Positions 44,238-54,603 of a stretch of 64,000 bases of DNA are shown piece by piece; position 1 is the stretch's first letter; each line of letters starts with the position of its first letter. The DNA comes from Sphingorhabdus sp. SMR4y (lineage in GTDB: Bacteria > Pseudomonadota > Alphaproteobacteria > Sphingomonadales > Sphingomonadaceae). The notes under the pieces were generated by a model. That model was not told the DNA's origin. It ran no database searches and saw nothing but the letters and a program-made list of their open reading frames with translations. The translations under genes were made by a program, and so were the position numbers. The stretch spans positions 930,001-994,000 of the forward strand of contig NZ_CP022336.1 of the NCBI RefSeq assembly GCF_002218195.1. Direction: 5' to 3'.

Positions 44238-45209
44238 ATGCCGCGTAACTGGCTCTTTAACCGCTTATTTATTCCGCTCTCCATGGCGCTCGCCGCCTGC
44301 TCAGCGCCGGCGGAGAATATCGCCAGCACCGGCAGCGATGCCACACCGGCAGCCGTCAACAGCGTTGCTTCCACTCCGGAATATATACCCGCGACAATGC
44401 CGGATGATGCAGATCCGGCGCTCTGGGTGATCAGGGATGAGGACACGACCCTCTATCTGTTCGGCACCGTCCATATCCTGAAACCGGGCATGACATGGTT
44501 CGACGAGGCCGTGAAGGACAGCTTCGACTCGTCCGACGAACTGGTGATCGAAATGATCAAGCCGGATGCCGCGACGATGATGAATATCGTCAACGAGCTG
44601 GCGATCAACAAAAGCGGCGTTTCGCTGCGCGACAAGCTGGACGTCGAAGACCGCGCCGAATATGAAGCGACGATGGTCAAGCTGGACATGCCGGTTGCTG
44701 CATTCGACCCGCTCGATCCGTGGTTCGCCAGCGTCAATCTTTCGCTTATCCCGCTTGTTCGCAGCGGTTATGCTGCAGATCAGGGGGTCGAGGATGCACT
44801 GATCGCTCAGGCCAGAGCACGCGCCATCCGGATTACCGGGCTTGAGACGCCGGAACAGCAGTTGGGTTTTTTCGATGATTTGCCCGAAGAGGTCCAGATC
44901 CGCTTTCTCAATTTCACCGTCGACAATATCGACGACACCGCCGAAGGCATGGAGCAGATGGTCGCCGAATGGGCCAATGCCAATGTCGATGCGCTGGGTG
45001 AGCTGATGAATGCCGGGCTGGAGGACGAGATGCTCTACGAGACCCTGCTGGTCAATCGCAACCGGAACTGGGCGGAATGGGTAGAAGGACGGATGAAAGA
45101 GCCGGGCACGATTTTCCTGGCGGTTGGCGCCGGCCATCTCGCCGGAGCGAGTAGCCTGCAGGCAATTTTGGCGGAAAAGGGTCTTGTGGCGGAACGGGTC
45201 GAATATTGA
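44238..45209 (+). CDS. TraB/GumN-family lipoprotein, copy 1
   Basis: The 323-residue product starts with a lipoprotein signal (lipobox LAAC, Cys21). It carries the TraB/GumN fold: first GxxH motif TLYLFGTVHILKPGMTWFDE, a helical middle with TGLETPEQQLGFFDDLPEEV, and second GxxH motif FLAVGAGHLAGASSL near the end. TraB/Tiki-type proteins are proposed metalloproteases that use such His and Glu residues. The function in sphingomonads is unknown. A second copy follows at 45262, 52 bases after the stop. Confidence 0.85.
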   Translation: MPRNWLFNRLFIPLSMALAACSAPAENIASTGSDATPAAVNSVASTPEYIPATMPDDADPALWVIRDEDTTLYLFGTVHILKPGMTWFDEAVKDSFDSSDELVIEMIKPDAATMMNIVNELAINKSGVSLRDKLDVEDRAEYEATMVKLDMPVAAFDPLDPWFASVNLSLIPLVRSGYAADQGVEDALIAQARARAIRITGLETPEQQLGFFDDLPEEVQIRFLNFTVDNIDDTAEGMEQMVAEWANANVDALGELMNAGLEDEMLYETLLVNRNRNWAEWVEGRMKEPGTIFLAVGAGHLAGASSLQAILAEKGLVAERVEY

Positions 45210-45261
45210 TTATTCTCGCTCCCGGCTTTTCTTTTCCCCGCCCGCACACCAGTTAGGCAAT

Positions 45262-46176
45262 ATGCATTTTCTGACCATCATCCTGTCACTACTTGCTTCA
45301 CTGCTGCTCACGGCCTGCAACAACACGCCCGACCATGTCGCGCTGAACACCGTCAAAACGGGCACGCCCGCGCTCTGGAGGATCAGCGGCACCCAGCCTG
45401 GCCAAGTCGGTGTGGCCTATATGTTCGGTACGATCCATATCCTGCCTGACGACGTGCAATGGCGAACGCCGGCACTCGAGGCCGCGATCGCCGATTCTGA
45501 CCGGCTGGTGATCGAGGTGCTGGGGCTGGAGGATACCCAGAATGCGGCCAGAATATTTTCCCGGCTGGCCATCTCTCCCGGACAGGCGAAGCTGGATGAC
45601 CGCATCAACCCGGCGCTGCATGATGACCTCGACCGGATCATCGACGCCTCCGATATTTCCGAACGTGCGCTCAACCGGATGGAAACATGGGCCGCGGCAT
45701 TATCGCTGGCGTCCGCACAGACCAGAAGCCTCGGGCTGAAATCAAGCGGTGGCGTCGAGAAGAAGCTCACGGCCCAGTTTGAAAAGGCCGGCAAACCGAT
45801 AGAGGCGCTGGAAACCATCGAACTGCAACTGGGCTATTTCGACAAGCTCCCCGAAGAGCAGCAACGCCAGATGCTGACCAGTGTGCTGGAGGAATCGGAA
45901 GATGCGCAGCAAGCCTTTGAAAAACTGTTCAACGCCTGGATGACCGGCGATCTTGAGCATATCGTGACGCTATCCGACACCGGGATTCTGACGGATCCCA
46001 GGACCCGTGAATATCTGTTGGTGGCTCGCAATCTCGATTGGGTCGAGCAACTGGACAAGCGATTGCAACGCCCCGGCACATCTTTGGTGGCGGTCGGCGC
46101 AGCGCATCTGGCCGGGCCGGACGCGGTTCAGGAATCGCTCGCCAAACGCGGCTATAAAGTCGAAAAAATTCAGTAA
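45262..46176 (+). CDS. TraB/GumN-family lipoprotein, copy 2
   Basis: ATG 45262 (the frame is also open upstream, but overlapping copy 1 is unlikely) gives a 304-residue protein with lipobox LLTAC (Cys19). The pattern is the same as in copy 1: FGTIHILPDDVQWRTPALEA, ETIELQLGYFDKLPEEQQRQ and LVAVGAAHLAGPDAVQESL. The pair is a tandem duplication that has diverged widely outside these motifs. It lies 12 bases before the thioesterase-like gene, so the three probably form one operon. Confidence 0.85.
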   Translation: MHFLTIILSLLASLLLTACNNTPDHVALNTVKTGTPALWRISGTQPGQVGVAYMFGTIHILPDDVQWRTPALEAAIADSDRLVIEVLGLEDTQNAARIFSRLAISPGQAKLDDRINPALHDDLDRIIDASDISERALNRMETWAAALSLASAQTRSLGLKSSGGVEKKLTAQFEKAGKPIEALETIELQLGYFDKLPEEQQRQMLTSVLEESEDAQQAFEKLFNAWMTGDLEHIVTLSDTGILTDPRTREYLLVARNLDWVEQLDKRLQRPGTSLVAVGAAHLAGPDAVQESLAKRGYKVEKIQ

Positions 46177-46188
46177 TCAGGGCCCAAT

Positions 46189-46986
46189 ATGACATATATT
46201 TTTGATCAGGAAACCACGCTGGTGGCGCTGGAAGACGGGCTGTTCAGCGTACCCGCTAGCGATGTCTATCGCAATCCGACCGGCATGGCTTTTGGCGGCT
46301 GGGTTGCGGCGATTGCGGGTCGCGCGGTGACAATGCATCCGGAATGCCGCGGTCCTCTGGTTTCGCAGCAGATCATCTTCATGACCGGCGTTGGCCCGGG
46401 TGAGGTGAGATTGGCCGTCAGATTGCTGCGCGCCGGGTCTTCGACCCAATTCTGGCGAGTGGAACTGTCTCAGAACGGATCGCTGACCAACGCCGCCGAT
46501 ATCGTCACCAGCACGCGCCGTCCGACAGATATAGATTATCAGGTAGAGATGCCGGCAGCCAAATTGCCGGAAGACTCCCTCTCCCTGCCCTCGGTCAACC
46601 CCATGGCCCCGGAATGGGTCGTTCATTATGATCAGCGCATTGCCAAGGGCATTCCCTTTGCCGTGAACGATTCGCCGGAAGGCATTGTCTGGATCAGGGA
46701 AACCGATGGCCGGCCGGTCGACCGGATCAGCCTGCTTTCGATTCTCGACACGCCTATGCCGAGGACTTTTTTTGTTACCAATCAATTCCGGCCCGGCTCC
46801 AGCGTGACCATGGCCAGCTATATCTACGCCAGCGAAGAAGACCTCGCGGAAGCGGGAAGCGATCATATGTTGCTGCGCGTTACCGGGGCGACCGTACGGA
46901 ACAGTGCCACCGACGGCCGGGTGGAAATCTGGTCAAAGAGCGGCATTCTGCTTGCCACGAGTTCGCAGATCGGATTTTTCCGCTAG
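46189..46986 (+). CDS. Double-hotdog acyl-CoA thioesterase-like protein
   Basis: The 265-residue protein looks like a double-hotdog thioesterase of the TesB/Acot8-like superfamily: YRNPTGMAFGGWVAAIAGRA (first hotdog helix and loop), QQIIFMTGVGPGEVRLAVRL, an ISLLSILDTPMPRTFFVTNQ linker with the second hotdog beginning near residue 150, and a C-terminal strand ILLATSSQIGFFR. I see no export signal. It probably hydrolyses an acyl-CoA or is a thioesterase-fold protein of other function; I am not certain which. Confidence 0.7.
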   Translation: MTYIFDQETTLVALEDGLFSVPASDVYRNPTGMAFGGWVAAIAGRAVTMHPECRGPLVSQQIIFMTGVGPGEVRLAVRLLRAGSSTQFWRVELSQNGSLTNAADIVTSTRRPTDIDYQVEMPAAKLPEDSLSLPSVNPMAPEWVVHYDQRIAKGIPFAVNDSPEGIVWIRETDGRPVDRISLLSILDTPMPRTFFVTNQFRPGSSVTMASYIYASEEDLAEAGSDHMLLRVTGATVRNSATDGRVEIWSKSGILLATSSQIGFFR

Positions 46987-47009
46987 TCCCTGCGGACCGC
47001 GCAAAGCCC

Positions 47010-47038
47010 TTGCTTTTGCGATAATCCAACCTTATAGC
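47010..47038 (+). promoter_or_regulatory. Predicted rplY promoter
   Basis: TTGCTT (47010-47015), a 17-base spacer and TATAGC (47033-47038) match the housekeeping consensus well and lie about 70 bases before rplY. Confidence 0.6.
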
Positions 47039-47110
47039 GCCCTCTTTCCGGCCATGTGCACCCTGGAGGCGTGGCGGAAATCTAACAAAAGCTAATTTTG
47101 GAGCAACATT

Positions 47111-47779
47111 ATGAGTGATCAGCTGACTATTTCAGCCGAGCCACGCGAACGGGCTGGCAAGGGAGCCTCCCGTGCATTGCGTCGTGAAGGCCGTGTCCCT
47201 GCCGTTATCTACGGTGACAAGAAAGAAGCCGTAACCATCCACGTCGAAGAACGTGAACTGAACAAATTGCTCGGCACGGGCCATTTCATGAACTCGCTGG
47301 TTCAGGTGGAAGTCGACGGGAAGAAAACCCGCACTCTGCCAAAGGATGTTGCCTTTGATCCGGTCACCGACCGCCCGCTGCATGTCGACTTCTTCCGCCT
47401 TTCGAAAGGCGCGAAGGTTCAGGTCAATATTCCGGTTGTCTTCATCAACGAAGAAGAATCGCCTGGCCTGAAACGCGGCGGCGTCATGAACGTTGTCCGT
47501 CACGAGCTCGACCTGATGTGCGATGCGGATCATATCCCTGACCAGATCGAAATCGACGTAACCGGCCTGGAAATTGGTGATTCGATCCATATTTCCCACG
47601 TTACCCTGCCCGACGGCGCGGAAAGCTCGATCACGGATCGTGACTTCACAATTGCCGGCGTAACCGCACCGTCTGCCCTGAAATCTTCCGATGATGAAGA
47701 CGAAGCAGCGGAAGGCGAAGACGGCGAAACGGAAGTTACCGAGCAGGACGCCGATACGGTCGAAGGCGAAGACAGCTAG
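47111..47779 (+). CDS. rplY: 50S ribosomal protein L25/general stress protein Ctc
   Basis: L25 binds 5S rRNA. The 222-residue protein has the N-terminal L25 beta-barrel ([40 protein letters not shown]) and the C-terminal Ctc domain ([40 protein letters not shown]). The last 35 residues are an acidic tail ([20 protein letters not shown]). It is followed by a terminator and pth, a common pairing. Confidence 0.96.
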   Translation: MSDQLTISAEPRERAGKGASRALRREGRVPAVIYGDKKEAVTIHVEERELNKLLGTGHFMNSLVQVEVDGKKTRTLPKDVAFDPVTDRPLHVDFFRLSKGAKVQVNIPVVFINEEESPGLKRGGVMNVVRHELDLMCDADHIPDQIEIDVTGLEIGDSIHISHVTLPDGAESSITDRDFTIAGVTAPSALKSSDDEDEAAEGEDGETEVTEQDADTVEGEDS

Positions 47780-47805
47780 ACCTTCAGCCACCGAACAATG
47801 TAACG

Positions 47806-47849
47806 AAAAACCGTTCATGCCTATCAAACAGGGCGTGGACGGTTTTTTT
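47806..47849 (+). terminator. Intrinsic terminator between rplY and pth
   Basis: AAAAACCGTTCATGCC pairs with GGGCGTGGACGGTTTTTTT across a short loop, followed by a run of seven T. It lies between rplY and the start of pth. Confidence 0.8.
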
Positions 47850-47891
47850 GTCTTTCCAAATGCTCATTATGGGCGAGGAGCGCGTTAGAAA

Positions 47892-48461
47892 ATGCAACTA
47901 TGGGTCGGCCTTGGCAATCCGGGTGCGCAATATGCGATGCACCGGCACAATGTCGGCTTCATGGTGATTGATGCGCTTGAAGAAGTGCACGGTTTTCCAC
48001 CACCCAAGCAGAAGTTCAAGGGGTGGACCATGGAAGCGCGGCTGGGCGGTGAGAAACTGATCCTGCTCAAACCCGCAACCTTCATGAACGAAAGCGGCAA
48101 CAGCGTCCGCGCGGCCATGGATTTCTACAAATTGCAGCCGGAAGATGTCACCGTCTTCTATGACGAGCTCGATCTCGAACCGTTCAAGATCAAGGTAAAG
48201 CGCGGCGGCGGTGCGGCGGGCCATAATGGCATAAGATCGATGATCGCCCATATCGGCCCCGAATTCCGCCGCGTGCGCATCGGTATCGGCCATCCCGGTA
48301 CCAAGTCACGGGTGACCGGCCATGTGCTCGGCAATTATGCGAAGTCGGAAATTGACGATCTCGCCCATATGCTCGGGGTGATTGCTGACGAAGCCGACTG
48401 GCTGGCGAAAGGCGATGATCCGCGCTTCATGAGCGAAGTCGCCATGCGGATGCAGGATTAG
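47892..48461 (+). CDS. pth: Peptidyl-tRNA hydrolase
   Basis: Pth frees peptides from peptidyl-tRNA released during stalled translation. The 189-residue enzyme has MQLWVGLGNPGAQYAMHRHN (Asn and catalytic His), LLKPATFMNESGNSV, VFYDELDLEPFKIKVKRGGG (active-site Asp) and GAAGHNGIRSMIAHIG. Length is standard. It follows rplY after a terminator, so it may have its own promoter. Confidence 0.97.
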   Translation: MQLWVGLGNPGAQYAMHRHNVGFMVIDALEEVHGFPPPKQKFKGWTMEARLGGEKLILLKPATFMNESGNSVRAAMDFYKLQPEDVTVFYDELDLEPFKIKVKRGGGAAGHNGIRSMIAHIGPEFRRVRIGIGHPGTKSRVTGHVLGNYAKSEIDDLAHMLGVIADEADWLAKGDDPRFMSEVAMRMQD

Positions 48462-48480
48462 CGGGCATTATTGCATATAT

Positions 48481-48510
48481 CATCACCCCGAACTTGATTC
48501 AGGGTCCAGA
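48481..48510. repeat. Half of a family B palindromic repeat
   Basis: CATCACCCCGAACTTGATTC resembles one arm of repeat family B, but no matching second arm follows within 60 bases. It may be a decayed element in the pth-ychF gap. Confidence 0.5.
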
Positions 48511-48581
48511 GCGTATATGCGCAACTTTCAGGCTATTTGGCACGGGATGCACAATCAGCTTCAGCAGGACGGAGTGAATAA

Positions 48582-49682
48582 ATGGGTTTCAAATGCGGTA
48601 TCGTTGGCCTGCCCAACGTCGGAAAATCAACGCTGTTCAATGCACTGACGGAGACGCAGGCAGCACAGGCGGCAAACTATCCGTTTTGCACGATCGAACC
48701 GAATGTCGGCCAGGTGGCGGTACCCGATCCGCGACTGCAGCAGATTGCGAAAATCGCCAGCAGCGCCAAGATCATCGAAACGCAGCTTGCCTTTGTCGAC
48801 ATTGCCGGTCTGGTGAAGGGCGCGTCACAAGGCGAAGGTCTGGGCAACCAGTTTCTCGGTAATATCCGCGAGGTCGACGCCATCGTGCACGTGCTGCGCT
48901 GCTTCGAGGATGGCGATATCCAGCATGTCGCCAACAAGATCGATCCGATTTCCGACGCCGAAGTGGTCGAGACTGAATTGCTGCTTTCCGACCTCGAAAG
49001 TCTCGAGAAGCGCGTTCCAGCCTTCCAGAAAAAAGCCAGTAGCGGCGACAAGGAAGCAAAGGTTGCGGCGAATGTACTCGGCCGGACACTGGAATTGCTG
49101 CGCGAAGGCAAGCCCGCGCGACTGACCGAGCCGGAAGGCGAGGAAGAACAGAGGATTTTCGACCAGTCGCAGCTGCTGACCGCCAAGCCGGTGCTTTATG
49201 TCTGCAATGTCAGTGAAGCCGATGCCGCAAAAGGCAATGACCTCAGCGCCAAGGTTTTCGAAAAGGCGAAGGCCGAAGGCGCGGAGGCCGTGATCGTCTC
49301 CGCCGCGATCGAATCCGAACTGGTTGAGATGGAGCCGGAAGACCGCGCCGAATTTCTCGCCGAACTGGGCCTTGAGGAATCGGGCCTGGCACGGGTCATT
49401 CGCGCCGGATACCAGTTGCTCGACCTGCAAACATTTTTCACCGTCGGCCCCAAGGAAGCCCGCGCTTGGACCGTCCACAAGGGCGCAAAAGCGCCCGAAG
49501 CGGCAGGAGAAATCCACAGCGACTTCGAACGCGGCTTCATTCGCGCCGAAACCATTGCCTTTGATGACTATGTCGCGCTGGGCGGCGAAAGCGCAGCTCG
49601 CGATGCCGGAAAATTACGGCAGGAAGGCAAGGATTATGTCGCGAAAGACGGCGATATCTTCAATTTCAAATTCAATGTCTGA
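48582..49682 (+). CDS. ychF: Ribosome-binding ATPase YchF
   Basis: YchF is an Obg-family NTPase that prefers ATP and binds the large ribosomal subunit. The 366-residue protein has P-loop GLPNVGKSTLFNALTETQAA, NYPFCTIEPNVGQVAVPD, DIAGLVKGASQGEGLGNQFL and a specificity loop NVSEAD (in place of NKxD of GTPases). The coiled-coil insert follows (residues about 130-190), and the C-terminal TGS domain ends SDFERGFIRAETIAFDDYVA. ATG 48582 has GGAG about nine bases upstream. Confidence 0.97.
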   Translation: MGFKCGIVGLPNVGKSTLFNALTETQAAQAANYPFCTIEPNVGQVAVPDPRLQQIAKIASSAKIIETQLAFVDIAGLVKGASQGEGLGNQFLGNIREVDAIVHVLRCFEDGDIQHVANKIDPISDAEVVETELLLSDLESLEKRVPAFQKKASSGDKEAKVAANVLGRTLELLREGKPARLTEPEGEEEQRIFDQSQLLTAKPVLYVCNVSEADAAKGNDLSAKVFEKAKAEGAEAVIVSAAIESELVEMEPEDRAEFLAELGLEESGLARVIRAGYQLLDLQTFFTVGPKEARAWTVHKGAKAPEAAGEIHSDFERGFIRAETIAFDDYVALGGESAARDAGKLRQEGKDYVAKDGDIFNFKFNV

Positions 49683-49729
49683 ATTGTCACATTGTCCGGC
49701 TAGGACGTGATGTTCGGAGGATCGCTATA

Positions 49730-50974
49730 ATGTTCAATAATCTGTTTTCGCTGGTTTTGGCCGGTTTCCTGCTGGCCGGGGCCCCATCCCTCGCGGCCAC
49801 TACGCCCGAACAGGACGATTCCGGCAGCGAAAAAGTTGAACCACGCGATCCGGTTACCATTCTGATCTCGATCGACGGCTTCCGGCCCGATTATCTCGAA
49901 CGCGGAATTACGCCCAATCTGAGCGCGCTGGCGGCATCCGGCATCTATGGTCCGATGCGCCCATCCTTCCCGAGCAAGACCTTTCCCAATCACTGGACGC
50001 TGGTCACCGGCAAGACTCCCGATCATCACGGCATTGTCGGCAACACGATGGAAGACGCCGCGCGGCCGGGCGAGGTCTTCAAAATGGCCACCCAGGATCC
50101 GTTCTGGTGGAGTCAGGCGGAACCGCTCTGGATCACCGCAGAGAAACAGGGCATTCGCTCGGCAACCATGTTCTGGCCCGGATCGGAAGTGGAATTCAAT
50201 GGTGTCCGGCCGGCCGACTGGTGGCCGTTCAACCAGAAACTGTCCAATGATCGCCGGGTCAACGCGATTGTCGACTGGATGCGGCGCCCCGCCGAAATCC
50301 GGCCAAGGCTGGTGACGCTCTATTTCGACACGGTCGATACCGCCGGCCATTATTATGGACCCGCACCGGGTGAGAAACTGCACGCTGCCATCGCCGAAGT
50401 GGACAGCGAGATCGGTCGCCTGAAGCAGCAGCTCGCGGCTCTCGACCAACCGGTCAATTTCGTCATCGCATCGGATCATGGCATGGCCGAGACCTCACCG
50501 GACCGGATCATCTATCTCGACCGGATCATGGCGCGCGACCAATACAGGCTGGTCGAAAGCGGCAATTATCTGGCGATCGAACCGGCGGAAAACAACGGAG
50601 ATGCGGTGCGCGCGGCCTTTCTCCAGCAACACGAGCATATGCAATGCTGGGACCGAGAGAATATTCCGGCAGGACTGGGCTATGGCAGCAATCCCCGCGT
50701 ACCATCGATCTTCTGCCTGGTCGAAACCGGTTGGGTCGTGTTACAGGATGTGCCGGAATGGATGACCGGAATTGGCGGCGGTCATGGCTATGACCATCGC
50801 GATCCCGACATGATGGCCTTTTTTCTGTCCAGTGGTCCGGGTATCCGTGCGGATGGCCTGCTCCCGGCATTTGACAATGTGAATATCTATTCGCTTGTGG
50901 CAAGGCTGGCGGGCGTCGCCCCCCTGGACAGCGACGGCAGCCTCGCACCGTTCGAGCAGGCGCTCAAGCCTTGA
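49730..50974 (+). CDS. Exported nucleotide pyrophosphatase/phosphodiesterase-like protein
   Basis: The 414-residue protein has a signal peptide (LFSLVLAGFLLAGAPSLAA) and an alkaline-phosphatase-superfamily phosphodiesterase core: ILISIDGFRPDYLERGITPN (metal Asp), PSFPSKTFPNHWTLVTGKTP with the Thr nucleophile, YFDTVDTAGHYYGPAPG (metal Asp/His), NFVIASDHGMAETSPDR and GIGGGHGYDHRDPDMMAFFL. This is the ectonucleotide pyrophosphatase/phosphodiesterase (NPP) pattern. It should act in the periplasm on nucleotide or phosphodiester substrates. It is convergent with the next gene. Confidence 0.88.
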   Translation: MFNNLFSLVLAGFLLAGAPSLAATTPEQDDSGSEKVEPRDPVTILISIDGFRPDYLERGITPNLSALAASGIYGPMRPSFPSKTFPNHWTLVTGKTPDHHGIVGNTMEDAARPGEVFKMATQDPFWWSQAEPLWITAEKQGIRSATMFWPGSEVEFNGVRPADWWPFNQKLSNDRRVNAIVDWMRRPAEIRPRLVTLYFDTVDTAGHYYGPAPGEKLHAAIAEVDSEIGRLKQQLAALDQPVNFVIASDHGMAETSPDRIIYLDRIMARDQYRLVESGNYLAIEPAENNGDAVRAAFLQQHEHMQCWDRENIPAGLGYGSNPRVPSIFCLVETGWVVLQDVPEWMTGIGGGHGYDHRDPDMMAFFLSSGPGIRADGLLPAFDNVNIYSLVARLAGVAPLDSDGSLAPFEQALKP

Positions 50975-50995
50975 TACTCCGGTAAAACCGAGAGA

Positions 50996-51466
50996 TTATC
51001 GCGGGGCATCCCTGCCTGAAATTCTGGTATAGACAACCGCAACCGGGGCGCTGTCGGTGATACTGCAGGTGCCTGGATCAACTTTCCGGTCGCCGCGGAA
51101 CCCTCTCAGCTCTGTGCCGCCCTCGCTCAACGTCAGCCCCATGCCAACCCAAATTTGCCGGGCGCATTTGTCCTGCATCGCGCGCGAGGCAGGGGCCCGG
51201 TGGGCGCCGTAGACCAGCGTGCCGTGAATGGTCGCGGTAAAATCTATCTCGCCGGGGTCATGGCTCGCGGATTCATCGCTGTGCCGCGAGATCAGACTGG
51301 TTCCGTCCTGCGTGAAATACAGGATTTCACCGTCCGCCTGCTGCCAATAGCCGGTCAGATCATGTTTGGCATGTTGCACGTTATCAGCATCGGACCGTGC
51401 ATCAGCGGGGACACCGTAGCCCATCGCCAGAGCAGCAAAGGCATAGATCGTTGGGCGATATTGCAT
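50996..51466 (-). CDS. Small exported protein of unknown function
   Basis: ATG 51466 follows AAGGGA and gives 156 residues; the frame is also open to 51520. The N-terminus looks like a signal peptide (MQYRPTIYAFAALAMGYGVP, possible cleavage after ADA). The mature part contains GYWQQADGEILYFTQDGTSL, IHGTLVYGAHRA, an ALQ-rich centre and DPGTCSITDSAPVAVVYTRI. It may be a lipocalin-like or small beta-protein, but no family is recognised. It lies upstream of nothing obvious; mutL is on the same strand just upstream (towards higher coordinates). Confidence 0.6.
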   Translation of the reverse strand: MQYRPTIYAFAALAMGYGVPADARSDADNVQHAKHDLTGYWQQADGEILYFTQDGTSLISRHSDESASHDPGEIDFTATIHGTLVYGAHRAPASRAMQDKCARQIWVGMGLTLSEGGTELRGFRGDRKVDPGTCSITDSAPVAVVYTRISGRDAPR

Positions 51467-51559
51467 GGCTAGGTCCCTTTTCTCCTGACTCCTGTCTAGG
51501 ACAGTCTGTCCAGCGTGCAATGACCTGTATCACAAACCGCGGGATTTGCTGCATGATGC

Positions 51560-53365
51560 TCATTTCCGGCCGAACAGCTTCTCCACATCTTCCAGCGCCA
51601 GCTTCACCCAGGTCGGACGTCCGTGATTGCACTGGCCGCTATGCGGAGTCACTTCCATCTCGCGCAGCAGGGCATTCATTTCGGCCACGCTCAGCACGCG
51701 CCCCGCACGAACAGAGCCGTGACAGGCCATGGTGGAGGCGACATGGTCGACGCGCTCCTTGAGGCTCAGCGCCTGGTCATAGGCTCCCAGTTCATCAGCC
51801 AGATCAGTGACCAGTTGCTTCACGTCCCCCGATCCCAGCATCGCCGGCGTGGCCCGAACCAGCATAGCGTTCGGCCCAAACCGCTCCAGCTCCAGCCCGA
51901 ATTCCGATAATTCGGCTGCCCGGGTCTCAAGCCGGTCGCAGGCATTTTCATCCAGTTCGACCACTTCCGCCATCAGCAGCGCCTGCGAGGCGACCGTGCC
52001 GCCTTCAACCGCCTTGCGCATTCGCTCCAGTACGAGCCGCTCATGCGCCGCATGCTGGTCGACAATTACCAGCCCGTCTTCCGCCTCGGCGACAATATAG
52101 GTTTTCGCGACCTGTCCGCGGGCGATGCCCAGAGGATGGCGAGTGGCTTCCGGCACAGGCTCGGAAGCTTCCTCGGCCCTGCCCATCAGCGGTGCAATCT
52201 CCGCGCGCAGATCCGTCTCCGCAAAGGCAGCGCGATCATCGCGGACCGTGGCGGAGGGATAAGGTTGCTGGGCTACGGTGGCCCGGGCCGGAGAGGAAAA
52301 AATGCTGGCCTGCGGATCGGGCGCCACCGGCTCGCTCTGCCATCTGCCGAGCGCAGATTCTGCCGGGCGCTGCACAGCGCGAAACCCGCCCTCGTCGAGC
52401 GCTTTTCTGAGACCGCTGACGATCATTCCCCGGATCATCGCCGGTTCGCGGAACCGCACTTCGGTCTTCGCCGGATGCACGTTCACATCGACCAGCTCGG
52501 GCGGCATATCGATGAACAGGGCGACAACCGGATGACGGTCCCGGGCAAGCATCTCGGCATAGGCACCACGCACCGCGCCGACCAGCAGCCGGTCCTTGAC
52601 CGGACGGCCGTTGACGAACAGAAACTGGTGATCGGCAACCCCGCGATTATAGGTCGGGAGGCCGGCTACGCCGGTCAGGCGAATCTCCTCCCGCTGCAGA
52701 TCGACAGCGACGCTATTGGCGCGCAGATCGCGGCTGGTCAGCGCGGCGACCCGCTCCGGCCCCGTCTCCCCGGCCTGCACCGCGATCGCCTTGCGGCCCT
52801 GATGTTCCAGCGTAAAACCGATATCGGGCCGCGCCATCGCCAGTCGCCGCACAATATCGGTACAGGCGGAATATTCGCTGCGCGCGGTGCGCAGAAATTT
52901 CCGTCGGGCCGGCACATTGCCGAAAAGTTGCTCGACCCGCACTTTCGTGCCCGGCGGGATTGCCGCGGGCCCTTCCTCCGCCAGTTCGCCATGATCCACC
53001 ACCCGGCACCAGCCATCTTCTCCGGCCTTGCGGCTTTCGATCGTCATCCGCGCCACGCTGGCGATCGATGGCAAGGCCTCGCCGCGAAAACCCATGGTAG
53101 TCACCAGCTCGATGGCCTCGTCGGGAAGCTTCGAGGTCGCATGGCGTTCCAGCGCCAGCGCAATATCATCGCGACTCATCCCACAGCCATTGTCGGAAAC
53201 CTCGACCAGATTCAGCCCTCCTTCCTCGAGACGGATATGGATCTGACTTGCCCCGGCATCGATCGCATTCTCGACCAGCTCTTTTAACGCACTAGCCGGA
53301 CGCTCGACCACCTCGCCGGCAGCTATCCTGTTTATGAGGCTATTTGGGAGTCTTCTTATTGACAT
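51560..53365 (-). CDS. mutL: DNA mismatch repair protein MutL
   Basis: MutL couples mismatch recognition by MutS to strand incision. The 601-residue protein has the GHKL ATPase domain: IAAGEVVERPASALKELVEN, DNGCGMSRDDIALALERHAT and TMGFRGEALPSIASVA. The C-terminal endonuclease domain has DQHAAHERLVLERM, matching the metal-binding DQHA(X)2E(X)4E motif, and CNHGRPTW near the end, so it should nick DNA. ATG 53365 begins MSIRRLPNSLI. It is divergent from mreB with 150 bases between starts. Confidence 0.96.
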   Translation of the reverse strand: MSIRRLPNSLINRIAAGEVVERPASALKELVENAIDAGASQIHIRLEEGGLNLVEVSDNGCGMSRDDIALALERHATSKLPDEAIELVTTMGFRGEALPSIASVARMTIESRKAGEDGWCRVVDHGELAEEGPAAIPPGTKVRVEQLFGNVPARRKFLRTARSEYSACTDIVRRLAMARPDIGFTLEHQGRKAIAVQAGETGPERVAALTSRDLRANSVAVDLQREEIRLTGVAGLPTYNRGVADHQFLFVNGRPVKDRLLVGAVRGAYAEMLARDRHPVVALFIDMPPELVDVNVHPAKTEVRFREPAMIRGMIVSGLRKALDEGGFRAVQRPAESALGRWQSEPVAPDPQASIFSSPARATVAQQPYPSATVRDDRAAFAETDLRAEIAPLMGRAEEASEPVPEATRHPLGIARGQVAKTYIVAEAEDGLVIVDQHAAHERLVLERMRKAVEGGTVASQALLMAEVVELDENACDRLETRAAELSEFGLELERFGPNAMLVRATPAMLGSGDVKQLVTDLADELGAYDQALSLKERVDHVASTMACHGSVRAGRVLSVAEMNALLREMEVTPHSGQCNHGRPTWVKLALEDVEKLFGRK

Positions 53366-53471
53366 AATGGCGTTCCTAGCCCAAGCGACCTTAGCAAGCG
53401 ACCCCTGATTTTTTGGGCGATTCCCATGGTTAACTTCATGACCCGTTCAGCTTGATTATCGCTTGGTTTAA

Positions 53472-54554
<1,083 letters not shown>

Positions 54555-54603
54555 TTTCGAATATTTGATCGAACAACGACAGGAAACGAAAGGATAAACC
54601 GAT

